Shown: positions 1-5,602 of the stretch, piece after piece
How positions within the stretch are numbered: the stretch's first letter is position 1
Layout: each line of letters opens with the position of its first letter
Position numbers and translations under genes: made by a program
Notes under the pieces: generated by a model
The model's database searches: none
What the model was told of the DNA's origin: nothing
Seen by the model: the letters and a program-made list of their open reading frames with translations, nothing else
DNA from: Caryophanales bacterium UBA6448
Lineage (GTDB): Bacteria > Bacillota_I > Bacilli_A > RF39 > UBA660
Assembly (NCBI GenBank): GCA_002439555.1
Contig: DJOC01000052.1
Location: 1-5,879, forward strand
Length of the DNA: 5,879 nt
Direction: 5' to 3'

Positions 1-105
1 TTTTTTAGAAAAAAGTAAATCTAACTCAAAAAAAATTGCGAAAATTTTAAAAATTTCAGTATCTATTTATACTCAATATGAATTAGGGATAATATTAATA
101 CTAAA

Positions 106-123
106 AGTTTATATTTATAAACT
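106..123. repeat. Short perfect inverted repeat downstream of the operon
   Basis: Two 8-base arms (AGTTTATA and TATAAACT) flank a 2-base centre. Read on the minus strand the hairpin is followed by TTTTAG, so it could back up the stronger terminator at 153-201. It is made almost only of A and T, so it is weak and may have no function. I see no convincing gene between 1 and 150 on either strand: the frames are short and lack a ribosome binding site. Confidence 0.3.
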
Positions 124-152
124 AGAAAATAATTTAATTGTTCTGTTGATGA

Positions 153-201
153 AATAATAAAAAATCATCAGTTCTTAAACATCTAATGATTTTTTATTAT
201 T
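153..201 (-). terminator. Hairpin terminator at the end of thiE
   Basis: The arms at 153-168 and 186-201 are perfectly complementary over 16 bases, around a 17-base loop. On the minus strand the 3' arm carries a run of six T and is followed by T-rich sequence, as expected of an intrinsic terminator. The thiE stop codon (175-177) lies in the loop, so the 5' arm is still coding. The stem is very poor in G and C, so efficiency is uncertain. The plus strand has the same symmetry, so it could act in both directions. No gene follows within the window, which fits the end of the operon. Confidence 0.65.
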
Positions 202-813
202 ATATATTAATCTTTTTAATTTTTTAGTAGAATCAATAATATTTTCCTGTGCTAATATCGGTCTAATCATAGCATAACCATCAATTTTAATACCCTTTAA
301 CATAGGAATTGTTTTTTTGTTAATGCCACCTATTACTATAACAGGTATTGAAGAATAATCGGCTATTTTTCTTAACTTATCAACACCTACTACCAATGCA
401 TCCTTTTTAGTTGTTGATTTATATATAGCACCAACTCCCAAATATGATGCACCATCCTCAATTGCCTTTTTTGCTTCACTAAGATTTGTTACAGTTACAC
501 CTATTATCTTTTCAGTACCTAAAACTTTTCTTGCTTCCAAACAAGATATATCATTTTGTCCAATATGTATTCCATCAGCTTTGATATTTTTTGCAACCTC
601 AAGGTTATCGTTTATAATTAATGGTATATTATATTTATCAGTTATTTTTTTTATTCTAGAGGCAATTTGAATGAACTCGTTATAATTTTTTTCTTTTTCT
701 CTAATTTGGACTATTGTAACGCCACCTAAAATTGCTTGTTCTACACAATATTCAAGTGGATAATCAATATTCATTTCACTATTCGTGCATAAATATAAAC
801 TATAATCAATCAT
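175..813 (-). CDS. thiE: Thiamine-phosphate synthase (ThiE)
   Basis: ThiE joins hydroxymethylpyrimidine pyrophosphate to the thiazole phosphate of thiamine, giving thiamine phosphate in the cytosol. At 212 residues it has the usual family length (TIM barrel). Visible motifs in order are VQIREK (35-40), IINDN (66-70, Asn68/Asp69), ADGIHIGQND (79-88, with the metal-binding Asp), STTKKDA (133-139, equivalent to the family's TxTKKDA) and VIGGI (160-164). The complete pyrophosphate-binding set argues for ThiE over the thiazole tautomerase TenI. One oddity is that the phosphate loop, usually like AVVSAI, reads AMIRPI (181-186), placing Arg and Pro where small residues are normal. The ATG overlaps the stop of the nucleotidyltransferase gene by 8 bases, so translation is probably coupled. 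No TPP riboswitch was seen upstream in this window. Its place at the end of a YcaO peptide-modification operon is unusual, and it may serve a pathway-specific role. Confidence 0.92.
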   Translation of the reverse strand: MIDYSLYLCTNSEMNIDYPLEYCVEQAILGGVTIVQIREKEKNYNEFIQIASRIKKITDKYNIPLIINDNLEVAKNIKADGIHIGQNDISCLEARKVLGTEKIIGVTVTNLSEAKKAIEDGASYLGVGAIYKSTTKKDALVVGVDKLRKIADYSSIPVIVIGGINKKTIPMLKGIKIDGYAMIRPILAQENIIDSTKKLKRLIYNNKKSLDV

Positions 814-1696
814 GTTTTATCAATACCCTCTTACTAACTTTTATTTTCTCTGGTACATTATTTTTAAAAATATAATTTGAAAATTCATCATTGTCTGCTT
901 CAACAATAATATTAGGTAAATTATATTTAAATGCTTTACTTAATTCTTCAAGCTTATTTTTATCTACAATATTACTAAAAACAGTACAATCATAAATATC
1001 TTTTGGCCTATTTTCGGCTTTGCATAAAAATAGTGCTTCTGGCGTTATGGAATAGTATTGAATACCATTATGATTTTTAGGAAATTCAGAGAAACTCAAT
1101 TTACTAATTAATGGAGAATTATGAATATATTCAACTAATTTTCTGTTATTTTCATCAATAAAATAATCTTTTTGAATAATGGATCCATCTTTTTCTTTCA
1201 CATACATAAAAACAGTTATCGGAATATCAATAATATCTTTATAGTACATTTTTAACATTACTCTTTTTGTTCCATCACCGCGTTCACCTATTTTTCGTTC
1301 AAACAAAAAATTATAATCATCACAAATTAGTTCCAATTTTTCCAAATATTCCATATTTATAAAAATATCTAAATCATGATGATATCTCTCTAAGTCTCTA
1401 TCAACCAACAAATATGCAATGATTCCACTAGTATAATAATACTCAATATTATTCTCATTAAGCATTTTGTTATATTCGTCAAATATCCTATATATCAATG
1501 CATGATTTTCATCCAAATGATAGTAATTAGGATCAATTCCCATATTCACCAACCATAAATATCTGTTATGTAAATAATCAACATTTACTTTGTAATGTTC
1601 CGCAATTAATTCTAATCTATCTGTACAACGATTTTCATCACTCATATTGATATATGTATTGTATAATAAAATATCTAATTTATCTCTTTCACTCAT
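806..1696 (-). CDS. MNT-fold nucleotidyltransferase (AadA/LinA-like)
   Basis: This 296-residue protein looks like a small-molecule nucleotidyltransferase of the minimal-nucleotidyltransferase fold, the fold of aminoglycoside and lincosamide adenylyltransferases. The key segment is YYTSGIIAYLL (87-97) followed by RYHHDLDIFI (104-113). Asp108 and Asp110 form the metal-binding DxD pair, and a later acidic strand lies near Asp154/Asp157. A conserved-looking segment around 219-236 ends in NRPKDIYD, as in the R-x-K-D element of related enzymes. The N-terminal 65 residues are extra and unrecognised. The ATG is preceded by GGGGGA at good spacing. That Shine-Dalgarno overlaps the stop of the frame-restored YcaO gene 10 bases upstream, and thiE overlaps the 3' end by 8 bases, so it belongs to the operon. 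Possible roles are nucleotidylation of the peptide product, self-protection, or an AbiEii-like toxin. The sequence does not decide among them. Confidence 0.72.
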   Translation of the reverse strand: MSERDKLDILLYNTYINMSDENRCTDRLELIAEHYKVNVDYLHNRYLWLVNMGIDPNYYHLDENHALIYRIFDEYNKMLNENNIEYYYTSGIIAYLLVDRDLERYHHDLDIFINMEYLEKLELICDDYNFLFERKIGERGDGTKRVMLKMYYKDIIDIPITVFMYVKEKDGSIIQKDYFIDENNRKLVEYIHNSPLISKLSFSEFPKNHNGIQYYSITPEALFLCKAENRPKDIYDCTVFSNIVDKNKLEELSKAFKYNLPNIIVEADNDEFSNYIFKNNVPEKIKVSKRVLIKHD

Positions 1697-1706
1697 AATT
1701 ATCCCC

Positions 1707-2983
1707 CTATGGAAACGGATGCGGCATCTCGGTTAAATTTTTATTATATTTTAATTTTAATTTCTCTGGTACAAGGAAAAAGCGTTCTGCTCCTAGTCTT
1801 GGGTATATATGACTTTTATTTAAATCAATTAAACTTGGAGCAATAACCTTAACAACCTTAATACCAGTTTTCTTAATGTCATCAGTAGTTAATTCTTTAT
1901 AATATACGTCTATATTTTGGAATTTTAAATCTTTTAATAAGTCATTAAATGATACAACTTTTTTTTATAATTAATTACTTTACTATTAAATAATAATTTT
2001 TTAAAATTATCGCCTTGATAATATAAAAAGTGTTCATATAACGTTTTTATTTTTTTAGGATCACCTTGTCGAGCATCCATTATATTTAAAGAATAGAAAT
2101 AAGTGAATAAACATTCTTTTAATGATTTATTAATGGCATAATCAGAATTTATACTAGCACATGCACCTATACCATAATGTATATGCTTCTTTTCCTCTTT
2201 ATAAATAATAGATAAATAAATAGGAACTTTAATATCAGAATACAATTTGTAAATTTTTATATCATATTCTTTTTGTATTTTCTTTATCAATTTTAAATTT
2301 GCACCATCTAAAGTTTCCAAATTAATTTCAGGTGGATTCAGGCGTTGCATAAAATTAACCATCAATGCATCTCTTTCTATCAATTCTAACAATCCACTTT
2401 GTATGCATTCATCTAATGTAAATCCAGCGGCCATACCTGTTGAAGTTGTTTCTGCCACTGTTTTATTTAAATCATATGGTAAATATATCAAGCTAGCAGG
2501 CCAGTATTTAAATTTTTTTCTACTATCAATATTATAAATTTTTGTCCACTCTATTTTTTCTTTATTTGGATTTAAAAACAAATCTAATTTATCGTATTGT
2601 TCTTCACTATATGTAAAAAAGTTATCAAAAGTATTTTCTTTTCTTAAATTTATTTTCGTGCTCTTTATAATTTCTTTTTTTGGAATACAAGACATACAAT
2701 AACGTTCTAATGCTTCTGCTAAACAGCTAGTCATGGCAATTTTTTTATTTTCATTTACACCTAAACCACCACTAGAAACTTCTCTACTTAATCCAAATAA
2801 ATCAACAGTATTTGCACTTAAACATTGATACATGAAAAGATTATACTTATCTAGCTCATGTCGTTCTAACATAGCATTTACTATTCCAAACTTATCACTA
2901 AATATATCTGCTAATCCTTCATACTCTTTTCCTAAAATACTTATAATTTCTTTTCTATTTAAAATTAGCTTATTCTTTTCCAT
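1707..2983 (-). CDS. YcaO cyclodehydratase, interrupted by a -1 frameshift
   Basis: YcaO enzymes use ATP to cyclise Cys, Ser or Thr side chains onto the peptide backbone, forming azolines in RiPP pathways. Counted from the ATG at 2983, the ATP-site signatures are TSCLAEALERY (85-95) and STGMAAG (181-187) followed by ECIQSGLLELIERDAL (192-207), with the conserved Glu/Arg residues. The continuous frame (to 1934) gives 349 residues and ends abruptly after Lys-Lys-Lys. In the -1 frame from 1958 the protein continues for 83 codons with GIKVVKVIAPS, then PRLGAER, and ends PHPFP at a TAG (1707-1709). This is the canonical C-terminus, including the PxPxP motif of azoline-forming YcaO proteins. Full length would be about 425 residues. 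A GTG at 2992 is possible, but GGGTGA is well spaced for the ATG at 2983. The gene overlaps the upstream one by 14 bases. It is either expressed by slippage at 1958-1964, phase-variable, truly broken, or affected by one missing A in the sequence. Confidence 0.9.
1958..1966 (-). other. A8G run with a -1 slippery heptamer (A AAA AAG) in YcaO
   Basis: The minus strand has eight A followed by G. In the YcaO frame the codons are AAA AAA AAG, so the last seven bases (1964-1958) read A AAA AAG in the X XXY YYZ phase. This is the same heptamer used for -1 frameshifting in E. coli dnaX. Shifting back one base gives GTT GTA TCA and opens the 83-codon YcaO C-terminus. The unshifted frame stops at TAA 1936-1934. 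I see no Shine-Dalgarno-like stimulator upstream and only a small palindrome (TCATTTAATGA) downstream, so RNA polymerase slippage or a contingency tract is also plausible. Confidence 0.6.
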
Positions 2984-3305
2984 AATTTTCACCCGGAACT
3001 TTTAATATTGAATGTTTAACTATTTCTCCGTTTTTATATATTTCAATTATTTGATTATTCTTCAAATCATTCATATATTTTTCAATCAAATTATTACATT
3101 TTTTTCTAAACATTTTTTTATATATGTTACGGGTATATATACTATTAGATTTAATTCTTTTATAAAATGAATCTTCATCAAACTTTAAATTTATTAACGG
3201 ACCAATTAAATATGAATATTTAGTTTTGGCAATCAATATTGACCTATCTTTTAAATTTCTTTTTTTTAAGTAATCACTATAAAACAAATAATTATTTTTT
3301 AACAT
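2970..3305 (-). CDS. Minimal E1/ThiF-like cyclodehydratase partner (C-terminal part only)
   Basis: This 111-residue basic protein is probably a reduced partner of the adjacent YcaO. The segment ILIAKTKYSYLIGPL (24-38) matches the strand-plus-GP element found late in E1-like (ocin-ThiF) cyclodehydratase proteins. The tail IVKHSILKVPG (95-105) matches the h-x-VLxVPxC end of the same family. What is missing matters: there is no glycine-rich nucleotide loop, no CxxC zinc ligands after GPL or at the C-terminus, and no room for an N-terminal RRE leader-binding domain. The start is supported by AGGAG about 9 bases before the ATG. The gene overlaps the preceding protease gene by 14 bases and the YcaO ATG also by 14, so all three are probably made in step. 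The family link rests on short motifs seen by eye. It could instead be an unrelated small YcaO-binding protein. Confidence 0.55.
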   Translation of the reverse strand: MLKNNYLFYSDYLKKRNLKDRSILIAKTKYSYLIGPLINLKFDEDSFYKRIKSNSIYTRNIYKKMFRKKCNNLIEKYMNDLKNNQIIEIYKNGEIVKHSILKVPGENYGKE

Positions 3306-4905
3306 GCTTAAGGCTCCTGTTTTCTTGTTTAGTCATTAACATTTGTGCTTCATCGTTGAATTTTTCTAAATTATTAATTAAATTTTCTTTTTCTTTTGTC
3401 TTATCATTAACACTTATAAACCATTTACCTATACTTGTATTCATAAATTTTTCAATTTCATCAAATGTCCTGTTTTGTTTTGTCTTATATAGTGGATCAC
3501 ATACTTTGAAACCATTTTGGTCATAACCTGTAAGTAAAATTGCATGATAAGCATATGGAAGTTCGCCTGCCAATATAACTAAATCACCATTTTGTAATTT
3601 TTGTTTTAAAACATCAACAGTTATATCCATACCATTTACAACTTTTGTACCATTATTTTCTGCATATTTTAAATAGTCTTTGTATTCATCCATTGCAAAT
3701 TTAAAATCATCTTGATCAACAACTCCTTGATCATTTTTAAATAATTCTTGGCTTTCATGACAAATTGTTGTTTCTAAACCATTTTTTGACATATAAAATG
3801 CTAAAGCTGAAAATGGTGTCCCATCCATATATTTTGAACCGTATAGCCTATATAATCTTCTTTCGTCATACCAATTCGCCTTTGGAATAACTTTATAGTA
3901 TTCCAATACCATCATCATACAAACAATAGCACAAGTATCTCCTCTTTGTTTATATGGCCTTACATCTTTATCCATATTATTTTTCCTTTCTTCTTTTAAT
4001 CTTTCTAATGAACTTATGATTATATCATTGTTAAATTCATATATGTAACCATTATTTTTTAAAATTCCACTGTTATTAAGATATTCTAAAATCTTTCTTC
4101 TAAATAAGAATCCAGAAATTCCAATTAAATTAGAAGCAATTAATTTTTCGTCTAAATTATCATAAATAATAATGTCTCTAATTGCTTTTCTATCTGGATG
4201 TTCAAGAGTAAAGTAAAAATGTTGAGTTTTGTAATATTCAGGTATTTTGTAATGTTTAATATCTTCTAAAAGTTCTCTCTCAGTCATTGATAAATTATTC
4301 TTAAATTTCTTTTGAAATCTAGAAGCAAATATTTTTTCATCATTAGCATGATATTTTTTTAATAGATAATTCTTAAACCTTTGAGTATCAGTATCATTTG
4401 TTTTAAGTAAATATATGTAATATAAATGGTCAATTTGATATTGAGCAAAGAAAGTTTCAATTGGAGGGGTAATTAACATTATATTTAAGTTTTCTGTCGA
4501 AATATTTTTATCAGTAAATCCAATATTTTTACAATTGTAATCCAAATACTTTTTAATTGAGCCTGACATTACAAGTGTCGCTTCGTCGACTAAACAAGAA
4601 GTTGAATAAATATTAATAATATCATTCAATTCTGTTGGTGATAATTCAGTAAAATTCTCTCGAATAATTTTATCAAAAGCAGGTTCTAATAATAATTCAT
4701 AATAAGTATTATGCCAGTTCCATCTTGTTTTTAATCTATGTAAAAATTCCATAGGACTTTGATATAATTCTTTTTCCATCAAACTACTTATCTGTGGATT
4801 GGACTCCGCATAATATCTGTTAGCATTAAATAATTGTCTCTCCATAACTTCATCAATATTACTTTTTAAACTTTCTGGTATTATTTTACTCTTTATATTT
4901 TCCAT
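3292..4905 (-). CDS. C39-like cysteine protease with a large unknown N-terminal region
   Basis: The protein has 537 residues. The last 230 or so look like a papain-fold peptidase of the C39/C39-like group: PYKQRGDTCAIVCMMMVLEYY begins at 317, with candidate oxyanion Gln320 and nucleophile Cys325. YAYHAILLTGYD (451-462) gives His454, and FKVCDP (466-471) gives Asp470. C39 enzymes classically remove leaders from bacteriocin precursors, but this one has no transporter membrane segments, so it would act in the cytosol. Residues 1-310 are helical-looking, rich in aromatic and charged residues, and not recognised. The segment LITPPIETFFAQYQIDHL (144-161) faintly recalls the linker of PEP-synthase-like proteins, which is weak evidence. 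The start is preceded by AGGGAGG at good spacing. The gene follows the 18-codon peptide gene after 57 bases and overlaps the next gene. Likely job (inference): maturation of the peptide, with the N-terminal region possibly binding the precursor. Confidence 0.72.
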   Translation of the reverse strand: MENIKSKIIPESLKSNIDEVMERQLFNANRYYAESNPQISSLMEKELYQSPMEFLHRLKTRWNWHNTYYELLLEPAFDKIIRENFTELSPTELNDIINIYSTSCLVDEATLVMSGSIKKYLDYNCKNIGFTDKNISTENLNIMLITPPIETFFAQYQIDHLYYIYLLKTNDTDTQRFKNYLLKKYHANDEKIFASRFQKKFKNNLSMTERELLEDIKHYKIPEYYKTQHFYFTLEHPDRKAIRDIIIYDNLDEKLIASNLIGISGFLFRRKILEYLNNSGILKNNGYIYEFNNDIIISSLERLKEERKNNMDKDVRPYKQRGDTCAIVCMMMVLEYYKVIPKANWYDERRLYRLYGSKYMDGTPFSALAFYMSKNGLETTICHESQELFKNDQGVVDQDDFKFAMDEYKDYLKYAENNGTKVVNGMDITVDVLKQKLQNGDLVILAGELPYAYHAILLTGYDQNGFKVCDPLYKTKQNRTFDEIEKFMNTSIGKWFISVNDKTKEKENLINNLEKFNDEAQMLMTKQENRSLKHVKK

Positions 4906-4915
4906 TTATTAAACC

Positions 4916-4925
4916 TCCCTATAAA
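4916..4925 (-). repeat. TTTATAGGGA element, copy 2 (copy 1 at 5066-5075)
   Basis: The minus-strand 10-mer TTTATAGGGA occurs both upstream of the 18-codon gene (5066-5075, in a hairpin loop) and here, where its AGGGA is part of the protease gene's Shine-Dalgarno. The two copies flank the peptide gene about 150 bases apart. In DNA this AT-rich the match may be chance, but the shared GGG core is notable. Confidence 0.3.
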
Positions 4926-4948
4926 GCCATAGTAATACTATGACTATA
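4922..4948 (-). promoter_or_regulatory. Hairpin between peptide gene and protease gene
   Basis: On the transcript, 4937-4945 pairs with 4925-4933 over nine positions (one G-U) around a 3-base loop, with two more pairs beyond a U-U mismatch. The core is CATAGT/ACTATG. It sits 14 bases after the peptide stop and directly before the protease Shine-Dalgarno (4914-4920). No T run follows, so it is not a strong terminator. In small-peptide operons such hairpins often protect the upstream mRNA or lower downstream expression, allowing more peptide than enzyme. That role is inferred. Confidence 0.5.
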
Positions 4949-4962
4949 AATTTACATGATAA

Positions 4963-5019
4963 CTATGCAGTACACAACATATCATATTTTTTATTAAATT
5001 TTCTCATTAATTTTCTCAT
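4963..5019 (-). CDS. 18-residue peptide, candidate RiPP precursor
   Basis: An 18-codon ORF encodes MRKLMRKFNKKYDMLCTA and ends in TAG. Its Shine-Dalgarno (AGGAGGTGAT, 5037-5028) is the best in the window, which is the main reason to believe that so short an ORF is translated. It is the first gene of the operon that encodes a protease, a YcaO partner and YcaO, the usual place of a RiPP precursor. The first 15 residues are basic (six Lys/Arg) and could act as a leader. The only cyclisable residues are Cys16 and Thr17, so the core would be the C-terminal Cys-Thr-Ala. Precursors this short are rare, though MccA (7 residues) and PqqA (about 23) are precedents. I recognise no family. It could instead be a regulatory leader peptide for the operon. 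Confidence 0.62.
   Translation of the reverse strand: MRKLMRKFNKKYDMLCTA
4996..5019 (-). repeat. 12-base tandem duplication at the start of the peptide gene
   Basis: The first eight codons are two copies of ATGAGAAAATT(A/T), identical at 11 of 12 bases, giving MRKL-MRKF. The duplication puts a second ATG in frame at 5007, but only the first is properly spaced from the Shine-Dalgarno. It looks like a recent in-frame duplication of the N-terminus. Confidence 0.6.
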
Positions 5020-5030
5020 AATAGTTAATC

Positions 5031-5037
5031 ACCTCCT
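5031..5037 (-). promoter_or_regulatory. Strong ribosome binding site of the 18-codon gene
   Basis: The minus strand reads AAAAGGAGGTGAT here, matching the 3' end of 16S rRNA over about ten bases. AGGAGGT lies 11 bases before the ATG at 5019, and the extended match through GAT leaves 8 bases. It has no other start codon to serve, so it marks the short ORF as a real gene. Confidence 0.8.
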
Positions 5038-5059
5038 TTTTGTTTAATAGTTTTTTACA

Positions 5060-5080
5060 ATGAGTTCCCTATAAACTCAT
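5060..5080 (-). promoter_or_regulatory. Hairpin upstream of the peptide gene
   Basis: Seven-base perfect arms (ATGAGTT and AACTCAT) enclose the loop TATAGGG as read on the minus strand. It is followed by TGTAAAAAAC, not by T, so it is not an intrinsic terminator for this strand. It lies 40 bases before the peptide start codon, in the presumed leader, and could be an mRNA-stability or operator element. I found no convincing -35/-10 pair for the operon between 5041 and 5300, so the operon's promoter is unassigned. Confidence 0.4.
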
Positions 5081-5370
5081 AATTCGTTCTTTAATTGAAT
5101 TACAAATTGTTGATTATCTACGAAAATGGAATTAATTTCTATAAATGATTTGAAAAATTGAAATTCTTGTTTTAAATCATTTTACATTTCATCTCTTATG
5201 TTTTTCTTTTGTTCATCCTAGTATGCAGTCAAACTAAAGAATGTCGCTTTATCCATATCAAATATTCTAATTTGTGTTAGTGCTAAACTATCATCTGTTT
5301 CAAAAACTATTATATATAAACTTTGATGAATATTTTTTTGGGTTACAAGTATAATTTTTAAATTTATCAT
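5077..5370 (-). pseudogene. Decayed reading frame with two internal stops, unrecognised
   Basis: One frame runs from ATG 5370 to TGA 5079-5077 and is broken only by TAG (5220-5218) and TAA (5184-5182). Between these it reads like a real protein: FETDDSLALTQIRIFDMDKA, then DEQKKNIRDEM, then FIEINSIFVDNQQFVIQLK. Both internal stops could come from Gln codons by a single C to T change (CAG to TAG, CAA to TAA). There is no ribosome binding site at the ATG, and the 5' part overlaps the Rel fragment in another frame. I do not recognise the family. It fills the 300 bases between the Rel remnant and the peptide gene, where nothing else is evident. Confidence 0.4.
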
Positions 5371-5527
5371 TTATGAGATAACTAATATATGGTTCGCCGC
5401 TTTGTCTCATTTGCCACTTATATAATGTGTCAGCGTATTCGTAAGTTCTTTTAACAATTTCTACTTCTTCAGGATTATACTCTCTTAATTTATTTAATAA
5501 ATCTTGTAATGTAATACTGTTATTCAT
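5300..5527 (-). pseudogene. N-terminal fragment of Rel/SpoT (p)ppGpp synthetase/hydrolase
   Basis: Residues 1-50 of this 75-codon frame match the start of bifunctional Rel proteins: LQDLLNKLREYNPEEVEIVK (8-27), then YEYADTLYKWQMRQSGEPYIS (30-50), the first helices of the HD hydrolase domain. Full-length Rel has over 700 residues. Here similarity stops at about residue 50 and the rest is unrelated. The family's HKGQ reads YKWQ and ISHP reads ISYL, so the first metal-binding His is lost. The HD motif itself and the synthetase, TGS and ACT domains are absent. It cannot be a working enzyme. The start still has a strong AGGAGGTG site with correct spacing (5541-5534), so a short peptide may be made. 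It is probably a relic of a duplicated or transferred rel gene. Confidence 0.7.
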
Positions 5528-5549
5528 TCAAAACACCTCCTACAAATAA

Positions 5550-5602
5550 AATAACGGTGCCAAAAAACACTATATTATAATGTAATTTTGGTCACCGTTA
5601 TT
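5550..5602 (-). terminator. Long hairpin: terminator or attenuator after the 48-codon ORF
   Basis: AATAACGGTG (5602-5593) pairs perfectly with CACCGTTATT (5559-5550). After a one-base bulge the stem continues as CCAAAA with TTTTGG. On the minus strand the hairpin is followed by TTATTTG, a modest U tract. The upstream small ORF ends in the loop (stop at 5577-5575), so ribosomes would cover the 5' arm. The 3'-arm CACC can also pair with GGTG of the next ribosome binding site (5541-5534). It is the most GC-rich local structure in the window. Confidence 0.7.

Noticed and set aside
1..150. Small ORFs downstream of thiE on either strand
   Set aside because: All are very short, made of AT-biased codons and lack a ribosome binding site.
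1697..1933. A 237-base intergenic gap after the truncated YcaO frame
   Set aside because: It is coding in the -1 frame for the YcaO C-terminus, so it is not a true intergenic region.
2981..2992. GTG at 2992 as the YcaO start
   Set aside because: GGG lies directly against the GTG, leaving no spacing, whereas GGGTGA is well placed for the ATG at 2983.
3239..3526. A 95-codon plus-strand ORF rich in Phe, Leu and Ser
   Set aside because: It lies antisense over two overlapping, well-supported minus-strand genes, has no clear ribosome binding site, and its hydrophobic composition is what the reverse of Lys/Asn-rich coding sequence gives.
806..4905. Mycoplasma-type code (TGA as Trp)
   Set aside because: The Trp residues checked in the nucleotidyltransferase and YcaO use TGG, and TGA is the stop of the nucleotidyltransferase at its overlap with thiE.
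5060..5080. Intrinsic terminator for the decayed frame upstream
   Set aside because: On the minus strand the hairpin is followed by A-rich sequence, not a T run.
4903..5100. TPP riboswitch or T-box leader ahead of the operon
   Set aside because: No CTGAGA-type thi-box or T-box sequence was found. The hairpins present are short and simple.
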